Below are positions 15,757 through 24,655 of a DNA stretch of 64,000 nt, one piece after another. The translations under genes were made by a program, and so were the position numbers. The notes beneath the pieces are model-generated. The model ran no database searches. It was not told the DNA's origin and was given only the letters and a program-made list of their open reading frames with translations. The first letter of the stretch is position 1. Each line of letters begins with the position of its first letter. The DNA is from Sphaerisporangium dianthi (GTDB lineage: Bacteria > Actinomycetota > Actinomycetes > Streptosporangiales > Streptosporangiaceae): positions 50,988 through 114,987 of the forward strand of contig NZ_JBHSFP010000029.1 of NCBI RefSeq assembly GCF_042654065.1. Direction: 5' to 3'.

Positions 15757-16589
15757 CGTTGTTCCTTGGTCGTCGGTGCCGATGCCGCGGTCATCGCCGG
15801 CTTGTCGTCTTTGCTGTTTTGGCCGTCTTTGCCGCCGGTGCCGACGAGCGCGAAGAAGACGTCCTCGAGGGTCGGCTGCTTCTCGACGTACTCGACCTTG
15901 GCGGGCGGGAGCAGCCGCTTGAGTTCGGCGAGGGTGCCGTTCACGATGATCCGGCCCTCGTGGAGGATCGCGATGCGGTCGGCGAGCTGTTCCGCCTCGT
16001 CCAGATACTGCGTCGTGAGCAGCACCGTCGTACCCCGGCCGGCGAGCTCCTTGATGGCCTGCCACACCTCGACGCGCGCCTGGGGGTCGAGCCCGGTCGT
16101 CGGCTCGTCGAGGAAGATGACCGGCGGATCCCCGATGAGGCTCATCGCGATGTCGAGGCGGCGGCGCATGCCGCCCGAATACGTGGACACCTTCCGCGCG
16201 CCCGCGTCGGTCAGCGAGAAACGCTCGAGCAGGTCATCGGCGATCTTGCCCGGACCCTTGAGGTGCCGCAACCGGGCGACCAGCACGAGGTTCTCCCGCC
16301 CGCTGAGGATCTCGTCGACGGCCGCGAACTGCCCGGTGAGGCTGATGGACTCCCGCACGTCCGCCGCCTGCGCGGCGACATCGAAGCCGTTGACGCCGAC
16401 GGTCCCGGCGTCGGCCTTGAGCAGCGTGGACAGGATCTTCACCACCGTGGTCTTGCCCGCCCCGTTGGAGCCGAGCAGGGCGAAAATGCTGCCCCGCGCC
16501 ACGTCGAAGTCCACGCCGCGCAGCACCCGCAGCGTCTTGTACGACTTCTCCAGGCCCCGCACATGGATCACATGCTGTGTCGTCGTCAT
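15753..16589 (-). CDS. ABC-2 type exporter ATPase (DrrA-like)
   Basis: A 278-residue ATP-binding subunit. Walker A is GSNGAGKTT at about 39-47. The Q-loop TGQFAAVDEILSGREN is the DrrA-type form. The signature is YSGGMRRRLD, Walker B is VIFLDEPTTGLDP, and the H-loop is a Gln variant, LLTTQYLDEAEQLADR, as usual in this subfamily. The C-terminal VEKQPTLEDVFFALVG is the DrrA regulatory block. The ATG at 16589 shares its A with the DUF1048 stop. It pairs with the downstream permease. Confidence 0.92.
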   Translation of the reverse strand: MTTTQHVIHVRGLEKSYKTLRVLRGVDFDVARGSIFALLGSNGAGKTTVVKILSTLLKADAGTVGVNGFDVAAQAADVRESISLTGQFAAVDEILSGRENLVLVARLRHLKGPGKIADDLLERFSLTDAGARKVSTYSGGMRRRLDIAMSLIGDPPVIFLDEPTTGLDPQARVEVWQAIKELAGRGTTVLLTTQYLDEAEQLADRIAILHEGRIIVNGTLAELKRLLPPAKVEYVEKQPTLEDVFFALVGTGGKDGQNSKDDKPAMTAASAPTTKEQR

Positions 16590-16996
16590 CAGACCGACCT
16601 CTCTTCCGTTCCGGTGTCTTCTCCGGTGGCGCGCTCGATGGCGTCGGTCAGCCGGTTCTGCTCCCGGATGATCCACTGGCCCTTCGGGTAGTTCCGGACG
16701 AACATCTCGATGAACTCCACGGGGTCCTCCCCGACGATCTCGCGGATCGGGGTCCGGTTCGCCGCGCTCTGTTCGAACAGGTCGAGGAGGTCCTCGTAGA
16801 TCGCGATCCCGCCGCCCCCCGTCCCGAAGTAGTTCAGGTACCGGTGCAGCGCGTCGATCGTCGTGCGATAGGCCGCCGGAAGCTCTTTGGTCCGTGCCCT
16901 GTACTGCCGATAGCGCCGCTTCTCCTCGAGCGGCCCCGTGACCACCTCCAGGTACCGCAGGTAGCGGTTCTTCGGCTCGGCCGGCTCTGCGCCCAT
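16589..16996 (-). CDS. DUF1048 family protein
   Basis: A 135-residue DUF1048 protein, a small all-helical cytosolic family routinely found next to PadR regulators and DrrAB-type exporters in actinomycetes. Recognisable parts are KRRYRQYRARTKELPAAYRTTIDALHRYLNYFG, LYEDLLDLFEQSAA, and VGEDPVEFIEMFVRNYPKGQWI. It is coupled to both neighbours: 2 bp after the PadR gene and a 1-bp overlap with the ATPase. The biochemical function is unknown. A co-regulator or adaptor role is plausible from the fixed gene order. Confidence 0.85.
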   Translation of the reverse strand: MGAEPAEPKNRYLRYLEVVTGPLEEKRRYRQYRARTKELPAAYRTTIDALHRYLNYFGTGGGGIAIYEDLLDLFEQSAANRTPIREIVGEDPVEFIEMFVRNYPKGQWIIREQNRLTDAIERATGEDTGTEERSV

Positions 16997-16998
16997 GT

Positions 16999-17328
16999 CT
17001 ACTTGCCTCCTTCGCGGAGCTGTTCGAGCCGTTCCATGAGGAAGCTCCAGGTCCTCCAGAACTCTTCGAGGTACTCCCGCCCCTGAGCGTTGAGGGAGTA
17101 CACCTTGCGCGGCGGCCCCTTCTCGGACGGGACCTTCTCCACGTCGACGAGGCCGCGCTGCTCGATCCTGACCAGCAGCGCGTAGACGGTTCCTTCGGCG
17201 ATGTCGGAGAAGCCCTGGTCGCGCAGCCATGCGGTGATCTCGTAGCCGTACGCGGACCGGCGGGACAGGATCGCGAGGACGATGCCCTCCAGCGTTCCCT
17301 TGAGCATCTCCGTCACCAGCTTGCCCAT
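16999..17328 (-). CDS. PadR-family transcriptional repressor
   Basis: A 109-residue PadR winged-helix protein: MLKGTLEGIVLAILSRRSAYGYEITAWLRDQGFSDIAEGTVYALLVRIEQRGLV is the classic DNA-binding part, with the wing PSEKGPPRKVYSLNAQGREYL. A short C-terminal helix for dimerisation follows. The ATG at 17328 has AAGGGGG upstream. First gene of the exporter operon, so it probably represses the operon and itself through the duplicated element at 17362-17407 and is released by the exported drug, as LmrR-type PadR proteins are. Confidence 0.92.
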   Translation of the reverse strand: MGKLVTEMLKGTLEGIVLAILSRRSAYGYEITAWLRDQGFSDIAEGTVYALLVRIEQRGLVDVEKVPSEKGPPRKVYSLNAQGREYLEEFWRTWSFLMERLEQLREGGK

Positions 17329-17361
17329 GGAACACCCCCTTTTTTCTTGCTACTTGGCGAT

Positions 17362-17407
17362 ACTGACTACTGGTACAAAGTAACACTGACTACTAGTACA
17401 TAGCAAC
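17362..17407 (-). promoter_or_regulatory. Duplicated 23-bp PadR operator/promoter element
   Basis: Two tandem 23-bp units (17362-17384 and 17385-17407), 20 of 23 bases identical, each beginning ACTGACTACT and centred on TACTGGTA or TACTAGTA (the latter a perfect palindrome). They start 34 bp before the padR start codon. On the minus strand TTGCTA and TACTTT at 18-bp spacing span the second unit. Two-site cooperative autorepression is the likely use. A partial third unit (ACTGAATAG) follows. Confidence 0.7.
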
Positions 17408-17508
17408 ACTGAATAGCGGCGGCGCAAGCTCCCGTGGCGGCGGGAGGCGTCGGCTCCTGCCACCTGAAGGCTCGAACGCGGGGAACGGCGGGAACCGCTG
17501 AAAGCCGT

Positions 17509-17561
17509 GACGCCCGAGCGCCGCCCACCCCTTGTGAAGGGGTGGGCGGCGCTCGGGCGTC
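17509..17561 (-). terminator. Very long perfect hairpin after adhE
   Basis: A perfect 25-bp stem with a 3-nt GTG loop, 61 bp after the adhE stop codon. The stem is about 80% G+C. It is far longer than a usual intrinsic terminator and isolates adhE from the padR promoter region. It may also protect the adhE transcript 3' end. Region 17408-17508 holds no gene. Confidence 0.85.
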
Positions 17562-17621
17562 TCTGCCGGGTCCCGGCCTTGGGCGTCTTCTCGTTCTCCT
17601 CTCCCGGTGCCGGTCGCGGTG

Positions 17622-20276
17622 TCAGGCGGGCGCGGCGCTCGAGGTCTCGCGGACGGCGGTGCCGTAGTAGGCCTCCCGCATGAGCGCCTGCATGTCGTCC
17701 AGCATCGGCATCCGCGGGTTCGCCGGGGCGCACTGGTCCTCGTAGGCGTTGCGCGCCTGCTGGGGCAGCGCGGCCAGGAAGGCCCGCTCGTCGACGCCGA
17801 TGGCCTGGAACGACGGCTCGATCAGGGCGGCGTCCCGCAACCGCTCCACCGCGACGGCCAGCGACTCCACGCCCTCCGCCGCGGTGGCGGCGGGCAGTCC
17901 GAGCGCCTGCGCGATCTCCTGGAACCGCTCGGGAGCGCGGTAGTGCTCGTACTTCGGCCAGCCGGACAGCTTGGACGGCACCGCGCCGTTGTAGCGGATC
18001 ACGTGCGGCAGCAGCACCGCGTTGGTCCGGCCGTGCGCGATGTGGAAGGTCGCGCCGAGCGTGTGCGACATGGCGTGGACGATGCCGAGGAAAGCGTTGC
18101 CGAACGCCATGCCGGCGATGGTGCCCGCGTTGTGCATCCGCTCGCGCGCCTGGGGGTTGGCGCCGCCGTGGCGCACGGACTCCTCCAGGTTCGCGAAGAT
18201 CAGCTTGATCGCGTGCAGGGCCGGCCCGTCGGTGAAGTCGTTGGCGTAGACCGACACGTACGCCTCGATCGCGTGGGTGAGGGCGTCGAAGCCGCTGTCG
18301 GCGGTGATGGCCGGCGGCAGGTCGGCGGTCAGCGCCGGGTCCACGATCGCGACGGTCGGGGTCAGCGCGTAGTCGGCCAGCGGGTACTTCTTGCCGGTGA
18401 CCGTGTCGGTGATCACCGCGAACGGCGTGACCTCCGCGCCCGTGCCCGACGTGGTCGGCACGCAGACCAGGCGGGCCAGGTCGCCCAGCGGCGGGAACTT
18501 GAAGGCGCGCTTGCGGATGTCGAAGAACTTCTGCCGCATGTCGGCGAAGACGACCTCGGGGTGCTCGTAGCGCAGCCACATCACCTTGGCGGCGTCCATC
18601 GCCGACCCGCCGCCGAGGGCGATGATCGTGTCGGGCCTGAAGTGGCGCATCAGCTCGGCGCCGCGGTCGACGGTGGCCACGCTCGGCTCCGGCTCCACGT
18701 CGTCGATGATCTGCAGCGCCACGCGCTCGGGACGGCGGCCGAGGACGGTGAGGATCCGGTCGACGTACCCGAGCCGGGTCATCGTCGGGTCGGTCACCAC
18801 GGTCACCCGCTTCACGTCCGGCATGTCGGCCAGGTAGCGGATCGCGTGCGGCTCGAAGAAGATCTTCGCGGGGACCTTGAACCACTGGAGGTTGTTGGTG
18901 CGCCGGCCGATGCGCTTGATGTTGAGCAGGTCGACGGCCGAGACGTTGTGCGACACCGAGTTGCGGCCGTAGCTGCCGCAGCCCAGGGTCAGCGACGGGA
19001 TGAACGCGTTGTACATGTCGCCGATGCCGCCCTGCGAGGAAGGGGCGTTCCAGATGATCCGGACCGCCTTGACCCGGCGGCCGAACCGCTCGGCCAGACC
19101 TTCGTCGCGGGTGTGGATCGCGGCGCTGTGGCCGAGGCCACCGAACTCCACCATCCGCTCGGCCAGGCCGATGCCCTCCTCGCTGGTGCCCGCGCGCAGC
19201 ACGGCCAGCACCGGGCAGAGCTTCTCCCTGGTCAGCGGCTCGGCCGGGCCGACCTCGCCGACCGGGACGAGGATCACCGAGGTGCCTTCGGGAACCGAGA
19301 ACCCGGCGCGCCCGGCGATCCAGGTCGCCGTGCGGCCGACGGCGTCGGGGTTGATCCGCGCCTCGCCGCACGACTCGCCGTCGGCGGTGGCGCCGAACAG
19401 GAACTCCTCCAGCCTCCGCTTGTCGTCCGGGGTGGCCAGGTAGGCGTGCAGCGTGGCGAACTCGGCCATGACGGTCTCGTACACCGACTCGTCGATGATG
19501 ACCGCCTGCTCCGACGCGCAGATCATGCCGTTGTCGAACGACTTGGACAGCACGATGTCGTTCACGGCGCGGCGCAGGTCGGCCGAGCCCTCGATGTACG
19601 CGGGGACGTTGCCGGCGCCGACGCCGAGCGCGGGCTTGCCGGCCGAGTACGCCGCGCGCACCATGCCGTTGCCGCCGGTCGCGAGGATCGTGGACACGCC
19701 GTCGTGGTGCATGAGCGCGGTCGTCGCGGCCAGTGACGGCTGCTCGATCCACTGGACGCAGTGCTCGGGCGCGCCCGCGGCCACCGCCGCGTCGCGCACG
19801 GCCTTGGCCGCGGCCGTGCTGGACTCCTGCGCGGCCGGGTGGAAGGCGAACACGATCGGGTTGCGGGTCTTCAACGCGATCAGCGCCTTGAAGATCGTGG
19901 TCGAGGTCGGGTTGGTCACCGGCGTGACACCGCAGACGACGCCGACGGGTTCGGCGATCTCCACGATGCCGCTGATCTCGTCACGGGATACCACCCCGAC
20001 GGTCCGCAGCGACGCCATGCTGTTGGTGACGTGCTCGCAGGCGAAGATGTTCTTCACCGCCTTGTCCTCGAACACCCCGCGCCCGGTCTCCCGCACGGCG
20101 AACTCCGCCAGGGACGCGTGCTCGTCGAGGGCCGCGACCGAGGCCTTCTTGACGATGTGGTCGATCTGCTCCTGGCTGAACGACGCGTACTCGTCCAGCG
20201 CCTTGAGCGCGTTCTCCACAAGGGCGTCGATCGTCTCGTCGACGGGCACGGGAACGTGGGCGACCTTGTCGGCCAT
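17622..20276 (-). CDS. adhE: Bifunctional acetaldehyde-CoA/alcohol dehydrogenase AdhE
   Basis: An 884-residue fusion that reduces acetyl-CoA to acetaldehyde and then ethanol, or runs in reverse, usually assembling into spirosomes. The N-terminal aldehyde dehydrogenase half shows VCGVTPVTNPTSTTIFK, the GVGAGNVPAYIE block and the catalytic Cys in NGMICASEQ at about residue 250. The linker carries KRIGRRTNNLQWFKVPAKIFFE. The C-terminal iron-dependent ADH half has the NAD motif IALGGGSAMDAAK, TTSGTGAEVTPFAVI, DALTHAIEAYVS and the metal histidines in GIVHAMSHTLGATFHIAHGR. Full length. Unusual in an aerobic actinomycete, and close to a pyruvate decarboxylase gene. Confidence 0.95.
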   Translation of the reverse strand: MADKVAHVPVPVDETIDALVENALKALDEYASFSQEQIDHIVKKASVAALDEHASLAEFAVRETGRGVFEDKAVKNIFACEHVTNSMASLRTVGVVSRDEISGIVEIAEPVGVVCGVTPVTNPTSTTIFKALIALKTRNPIVFAFHPAAQESSTAAAKAVRDAAVAAGAPEHCVQWIEQPSLAATTALMHHDGVSTILATGGNGMVRAAYSAGKPALGVGAGNVPAYIEGSADLRRAVNDIVLSKSFDNGMICASEQAVIIDESVYETVMAEFATLHAYLATPDDKRRLEEFLFGATADGESCGEARINPDAVGRTATWIAGRAGFSVPEGTSVILVPVGEVGPAEPLTREKLCPVLAVLRAGTSEEGIGLAERMVEFGGLGHSAAIHTRDEGLAERFGRRVKAVRIIWNAPSSQGGIGDMYNAFIPSLTLGCGSYGRNSVSHNVSAVDLLNIKRIGRRTNNLQWFKVPAKIFFEPHAIRYLADMPDVKRVTVVTDPTMTRLGYVDRILTVLGRRPERVALQIIDDVEPEPSVATVDRGAELMRHFRPDTIIALGGGSAMDAAKVMWLRYEHPEVVFADMRQKFFDIRKRAFKFPPLGDLARLVCVPTTSGTGAEVTPFAVITDTVTGKKYPLADYALTPTVAIVDPALTADLPPAITADSGFDALTHAIEAYVSVYANDFTDGPALHAIKLIFANLEESVRHGGANPQARERMHNAGTIAGMAFGNAFLGIVHAMSHTLGATFHIAHGRTNAVLLPHVIRYNGAVPSKLSGWPKYEHYRAPERFQEIAQALGLPAATAAEGVESLAVAVERLRDAALIEPSFQAIGVDERAFLAALPQQARNAYEDQCAPANPRMPMLDDMQALMREAYYGTAVRETSSAAPA

Positions 20277-20421
20277 CTGGTCTCACCTCGCGGGTAGCGG
20301 CGTCTGCGATCACTTCAAGCATCGCGACCCGGCGCCCGCCGGCACCGGAGCGATCCGGCCCCGCCCGCGGGGTCGAAAGGCACGTCTATCCGGGGACTTT
20401 CGGCTTTCGCCCCGCGACGGG

Positions 20422-21843
20422 TCACCAGGTGGTCGGCTTGCCCTTCTTGAAGAGCCACACGTCGAAGAAGCCGGTCAGGTCCGCGCCGGACACGCTCTGG
20501 GCCTCCTTGACGAAGTCCGCGGTGGTCGCGTTGCCGTACTTGTGCCCGGCCGCCCAGCCCTTGAGCAGCGTGAAGAAGGCCGCGTCGCCGATCTTGCCGC
20601 GCAGCGCGTGCAGCGTCATCGCGCCCCGGTTGTAGGGCACGTTGCCGAACATGCTCACCGGACCGGGGTCGGTCAGGGCGGTCCGCCAGAACGACGAGGT
20701 CGACGCGCGCCCGTAGTTGTCCGCGCTGTCGAACGTCCGCTGGGCGGTGGCGCCGCCGTTGTGCTCGGTCCACAGCCACTGGGCGTAGGTCGCGAAGCCC
20801 TCGTTGAGCCAGATGTCCGACCAGCGCGTGAGCGACACACTGTCGCCGAACCACTGGTGGGCGAGCTCGTGCGCCATCGTTTCCAGGCTGGGCGCGCTGG
20901 AGAAGATCGGCTTGGTCTGGCTCTCCAGGGCGTAGCCGACGTCCGGCGCCTGGTCGATGATCGCCCCGGTCGAGGTGAAGGGGTAGGGGCCGAACAGCGA
21001 GGAGAAGTACTCGACGATGTCGGGGATCCGGGCGACGGTGGCCGCCGACCCGCTCGCGAGCCGCGGGTCGACGGCGGTGTAGATCGGGATCCCGCTCGGC
21101 GTGGCCGACCTGGCGACCTGGAACCTCCCGAGCGTCACCGTGGCCAGGTACGTCGCCATCGGCTCGGTGGAGTCCCACACGAACGTCGTCCTGCCGCCGG
21201 TGGTCGTCTGCGACAGCAGCTGTCCGTTGCCGACGACCGTGATGCCCTCCGGCACGGTCGCGCGGAAGGTGAAGGTCGCCTTGTCCGTCGGGTGGTCGCT
21301 GCCGGGCAGCCAGGCCGGCGAGCCCTGCGGCTCGCCCGGGACGAACGCGCCGTCGTCGGTGGGCACCCAGCCCTCGATGGAGTCGTCAGGATCGGTGATG
21401 ACCGGCGGGGTGCCCGCGTACTTCACCTGGACCGTGAACCGCTTGCCGCTCTTCAGCTTCGGACGGGGCGTGACGACGAGCTCCTGCCCGTCGCGCCTGA
21501 ACGACGCGGGGTGCCCGCCGACGGTGAGGGCGCTGATCGCGGGGCCGCGGAAGTCCAGGTCGAACCGGTCCAGGTCCTGGGTCGCCACCGCGGTGATCGT
21601 CGTGGTGGCGTCCATGCGCCTGGTGGCCGGGTCGTAGGAGAACGCGACGTCGTAGTGCCGCACGTCGAAGCCCCCGTTGCCCTCCTTCGGGAAGTACGGG
21701 TCTCCGACGCCGGGCGCGCCCGCCGAGTATCGGGGCTCGCCGGGGCCGCCGGGGCCGCCCGGGGCCGCGAGCGCGGGCTGCGCGCCGGCCAGAACGGTGA
21801 GCCCGGCCGCGACGGCCGCGGCACGCAAGCTGCGAAACCTCAT
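20422..21843 (-). CDS. Secreted M1-family metallopeptidase (aminopeptidase N-like)
   Basis: A 473-residue exported gluzincin. The signal peptide is MRFRSLRAAAVAAGLTVLAGAQPALA. An N-terminal beta-saddle domain (about 60-250) precedes the thermolysin-like catalytic domain, with the zinc motif HELAHQWFGD and the third ligand Glu in WLNEGFATYAQWLW 18 residues later. The substrate-pocket GxMEN loop is replaced by GYALESQT, so only the Glu is retained. The large C-terminal ARM domain of true aminopeptidase N is missing, as in short actinobacterial members. The ATG at 21843 has GAGAGGAA upstream. Confidence 0.9.
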   Translation of the reverse strand: MRFRSLRAAAVAAGLTVLAGAQPALAAPGGPGGPGEPRYSAGAPGVGDPYFPKEGNGGFDVRHYDVAFSYDPATRRMDATTTITAVATQDLDRFDLDFRGPAISALTVGGHPASFRRDGQELVVTPRPKLKSGKRFTVQVKYAGTPPVITDPDDSIEGWVPTDDGAFVPGEPQGSPAWLPGSDHPTDKATFTFRATVPEGITVVGNGQLLSQTTTGGRTTFVWDSTEPMATYLATVTLGRFQVARSATPSGIPIYTAVDPRLASGSAATVARIPDIVEYFSSLFGPYPFTSTGAIIDQAPDVGYALESQTKPIFSSAPSLETMAHELAHQWFGDSVSLTRWSDIWLNEGFATYAQWLWTEHNGGATAQRTFDSADNYGRASTSSFWRTALTDPGPVSMFGNVPYNRGAMTLHALRGKIGDAAFFTLLKGWAAGHKYGNATTADFVKEAQSVSGADLTGFFDVWLFKKGKPTTW

Positions 21844-22278
21844 GCGATTCCTCTCGGCGCTCCCGGCCGAAGCCCAGGGTGGGCTCCGGGGATCGCACAA
21901 ACCCTCCACAAACTGGTCAAGATCGAACGAATACCCTAAATACCTCTTTTCCCCACTTTCTACCTCAGACGCATGCCCTCCGGTCTTCCGGCCCGTAGAT
22001 CCGAAAGCAGTGGACGTGCCGGTGCGATCGGCGATCGGAGGTCTTCGCCGCGTCCCGTCCGCACGCCGGACCCGCGGCGCCCGCCCGTTGTGGCCATCTC
22101 GCCGCGCCTCTCGAGCGTCGGCGTGAACCTGCCGACCGCCTGTGGTCTATTGCGACTTGTTTACGCGATTTGCCGATCATTTGAGGGACGCGGGGGAGTG
22201 GCGGTCGTATCGTCGCGAGAAAGCCGCCGATTCCGGCGGTGCCGCCGAGCCGCATCACCGGCGCAAGGATCAGCGATC
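21844..22278. other. Divergent promoter region, no gene
   Basis: 435 bp between the M1 peptidase and the pyruvate decarboxylase genes. The ends are locally AT-rich (21905-21970 and 22140-22185), which fits two divergent promoters. I see no perfect palindrome resembling a Rex or FNR site. Frames open upstream of 22279 lack a ribosome site and give arginine-rich artefacts. Confidence 0.5.
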
Positions 22279-24000
22279 ATGAGTGACTTCACCGTGGGGA
22301 ACCATCTCGCGACCAGGTTCGAGGAAATCGGCCTCAAGCACTATTTCGTGGTCCCGGGAGATTACAATCTCGTCCTGCTCGACGAGCTGCTGTGCAACAA
22401 GGACGTCGAGCAGGTCGGCTGCTGCAACGAACTCGACGCGGCGTACGCCGCCGAAGGCTACGCGCGCGCGAACGGATGCGGAGCGCTGGTCACGACGTTC
22501 AACGTGGGCGCGTTCTCGGCGCTCAACGGCGTGGCCGGCGCCTACGCCGAGCGGCTACCGGTGATCTTCGTCTCGGCCGGGCCCAACACCAATGACCTGA
22601 ACTCCGGCCGTCTCCTCCACCACACGCTCGGCACGCACGACCTCTCCTACCAGTACGAGATGTTCCGGCACGTGACCTGCGCGGCCGTCCGCGTCCTCCA
22701 CGCCGACGACGCGCCCCACCTCATCGACCACGCGATCACCACCGCGCTGCGCGAGCGCAAGCCGGCGTACATCGAGATCGCCTGCAATCTCGCCGACGCG
22801 CCCAGCCCCGTGCCCGCGCCGTTCGGGACCATGACCTCACGTTCGTCCCGCTCTTCGCTGTTCTCCGGGCGGGACGGCGACTCCCCGGCGCTCACCGCGG
22901 CCGTCGACCGCGCGGTCTCGGCCCTCTCGGACGCCGGGCGGCCGCTCCTGCTGGCGGGCTCCCACCTGCGCGCCTTCGGAGCCCTGGACGCCTTCCGCGA
23001 GCTCGCCGAAGCGCTGGGCTGCGGCGTCGCGGTCATGCCGGACGCCAAGGGGTTCTTCCCCGAGACCCACCCGCAGTACGTGGGCATCTACTGGGGCGGG
23101 GTGAGCACTCCCGGCTGCGAACCCATCGTCGACTGGGCCGATCTGATCCTGGCCGCCGGACCGGTGTTCACCGACTACACCACCGTGGGCTGGACCGCCA
23201 TGCCCTCGCGGGACCGCCTGATCGACGCCCAGCCGTTCTACGTGCGCCTGCCCGACGCCGAATGCACCGACGTCGCCCTCGCCGACTTCCTCTCGGGCGT
23301 CGCCAAGAAGATCCACCCGAACAGGACGACGCTGGAGCAGTACCGGCGCGTGATGGCCGGGCCACGCGGCGAGGCCGAGGCGCACGGCTCCGACGGCGCG
23401 GCCACGCTGACCAGGGCCGAACTGTGGCGGCAGATCGAGAACGAACTCGACGGCAGGACGACTCTGCTCGTGGAGACCAGCGACTCCTGGCTCAACGGAG
23501 TGCACACGCACCTGCCCGAGGGCGCGCGGTTCGAGATCGAGATGCAGTGGGGGTCGATCGGCTGGGCCGTCCCGGCGGCCTTCGGCTACGCCATGGGGCT
23601 CGAACCCGGCCGGCGGCTGGTATCGGTCATCGGGGACGGCTCCTTCCAGCTCACCGCCCAGGAAGTCGCCAACATGATCCGCTACGGCCAGAACACTCTC
23701 ATGTTCCTGGTCAACAACCGCGGATATGTCGTCGAGTCCGAGATTCACGACGGTCCGTACAATTACATCAAGAATTGGGACTACGCCGGGTTCGTTTCCG
23801 CGTTGAACGCCGAAGACGGCAAAGGGCTCGGACTGAAGGCGGCCACGGCGGGAGAACTCACCTCCGCCATCGAGAAGGCCCACCGGCACAACGGCGGCCC
23901 GGTTCTCATCGAATGTCAGATCCAGCATGACGACTGCAGCCGCGAACTCCTCAAATGGGGTGCCAAAGTGGCCCACGCCAACGCCCGCCCACCCCGGTAG
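22279..24000 (+). CDS. pdc: Pyruvate decarboxylase (thiamine diphosphate-dependent)
   Basis: A 573-residue cytosolic alpha-keto acid decarboxylase that converts pyruvate to acetaldehyde and CO2. Key residues match Zymomonas-type PDC: the cofactor-activating Glu in CCNELDAAYAAEGYAR at about 50, the HH pair in LLHHTLGTHD, the ThDP/Mg motif GDGSFQLTAQEV...NN, and the active-site Glu in GYVVESEIHDGPYNYIKNWDYAG. This last block, with the C-terminal LLKWGAKVAHANARPP, favours PDC over indolepyruvate or benzoylformate enzymes. The ATG at 22279 has AAGGA upstream. PDC is rare in bacteria; here it lies 2 kb from adhE, which can reduce its product. Confidence 0.92.
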   Translation: MSDFTVGNHLATRFEEIGLKHYFVVPGDYNLVLLDELLCNKDVEQVGCCNELDAAYAAEGYARANGCGALVTTFNVGAFSALNGVAGAYAERLPVIFVSAGPNTNDLNSGRLLHHTLGTHDLSYQYEMFRHVTCAAVRVLHADDAPHLIDHAITTALRERKPAYIEIACNLADAPSPVPAPFGTMTSRSSRSSLFSGRDGDSPALTAAVDRAVSALSDAGRPLLLAGSHLRAFGALDAFRELAEALGCGVAVMPDAKGFFPETHPQYVGIYWGGVSTPGCEPIVDWADLILAAGPVFTDYTTVGWTAMPSRDRLIDAQPFYVRLPDAECTDVALADFLSGVAKKIHPNRTTLEQYRRVMAGPRGEAEAHGSDGAATLTRAELWRQIENELDGRTTLLVETSDSWLNGVHTHLPEGARFEIEMQWGSIGWAVPAAFGYAMGLEPGRRLVSVIGDGSFQLTAQEVANMIRYGQNTLMFLVNNRGYVVESEIHDGPYNYIKNWDYAGFVSALNAEDGKGLGLKAATAGELTSAIEKAHRHNGGPVLIECQIQHDDCSRELLKWGAKVAHANARPPR

Positions 24001-24167
24001 CGTCCACCCCGGTAGCGTCGGCCGCGGAAGGCCGGCGAAGGTTGTGAAGGCGCCCACATCACCGGCGGCTCCCGGTGCCCCCGCCCGTCACGCCGGCGCG
24101 GGGACCATGGAACGGGACGGAACGCCTTCCAGGTGAGACGAGTTCCCTCACCGAAGGAGTATCTCCC

Positions 24168-24566
24168 GTGCCACGAACCATCTCCCTGTCGCTGCTCGGG
24201 CTCGCGGCCCTGTTCGGCGCGGTGACGCTCGCGACGCCGGCGTCCGCGGCGTCGCCCTCGCTGTCCTGCCAGGTGATCCCGTCGTCCACCGGCCCGAGCA
24301 CGGGCGTATGCGGGACGTTCCGGGCCGCCTCCAGCTACGTCATCGACAACGCCGTACAGAACGGCCCTGCCGGCGGCTACGCCTGGAGTGTCCCCAGCGG
24401 CACGCGAGTCGTCGCCGGCTGCCAGTCCACCACCCCGTTCTGCGACCTGTCCGTACGCGCCACCTCCGTCGACCGCGACTTCGTCACCTCCGTGGCCGTG
24501 CCCGGCTTCGGAGTCCTCTCGGTCACGGCGGTCATCCCCGCCGTCTGCGGAAAGTTCCTCTGCTGA
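24168..24566 (+). CDS. Small secreted protein, unknown function
   Basis: 132 residues: signal peptide MPRTISLSLLGLAALFGAVTLATPASA, then a compact roughly 105-residue mature domain rich in Ser, Thr, Val and Gly. It has six cysteines (SLSCQVI, GVCGTF, AGCQS, PFCDL, AVCGKFLC), suggesting a disulfide-stabilised beta fold. The GTG at 24168 has GAAGGAG at ideal distance, whereas the frame open further upstream has none. Not recognised. Monocistronic, ended by the 24611-24638 hairpin. Confidence 0.78.
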   Translation: MPRTISLSLLGLAALFGAVTLATPASAASPSLSCQVIPSSTGPSTGVCGTFRAASSYVIDNAVQNGPAGGYAWSVPSGTRVVAGCQSTTPFCDLSVRATSVDRDFVTSVAVPGFGVLSVTAVIPAVCGKFLC

Positions 24567-24610
24567 CACCGTGACCGCGGCCCGAGCCGCCGCGCGAGCG
24601 GAACCCGATC

Positions 24611-24638
24611 CCGGGCCGGGGAGCGCCCCCCGGCCCGG
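24611..24638. terminator. Hairpin terminator between convergent genes
   Basis: An 11-bp perfect G+C stem, CCGGGCCGGGG with its complement, and a 6-nt loop, between the small secreted protein gene and the convergent hypothetical gene. Confidence 0.75.
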
Positions 24639-24655
24639 CATCCGGTCCGGCCGCC

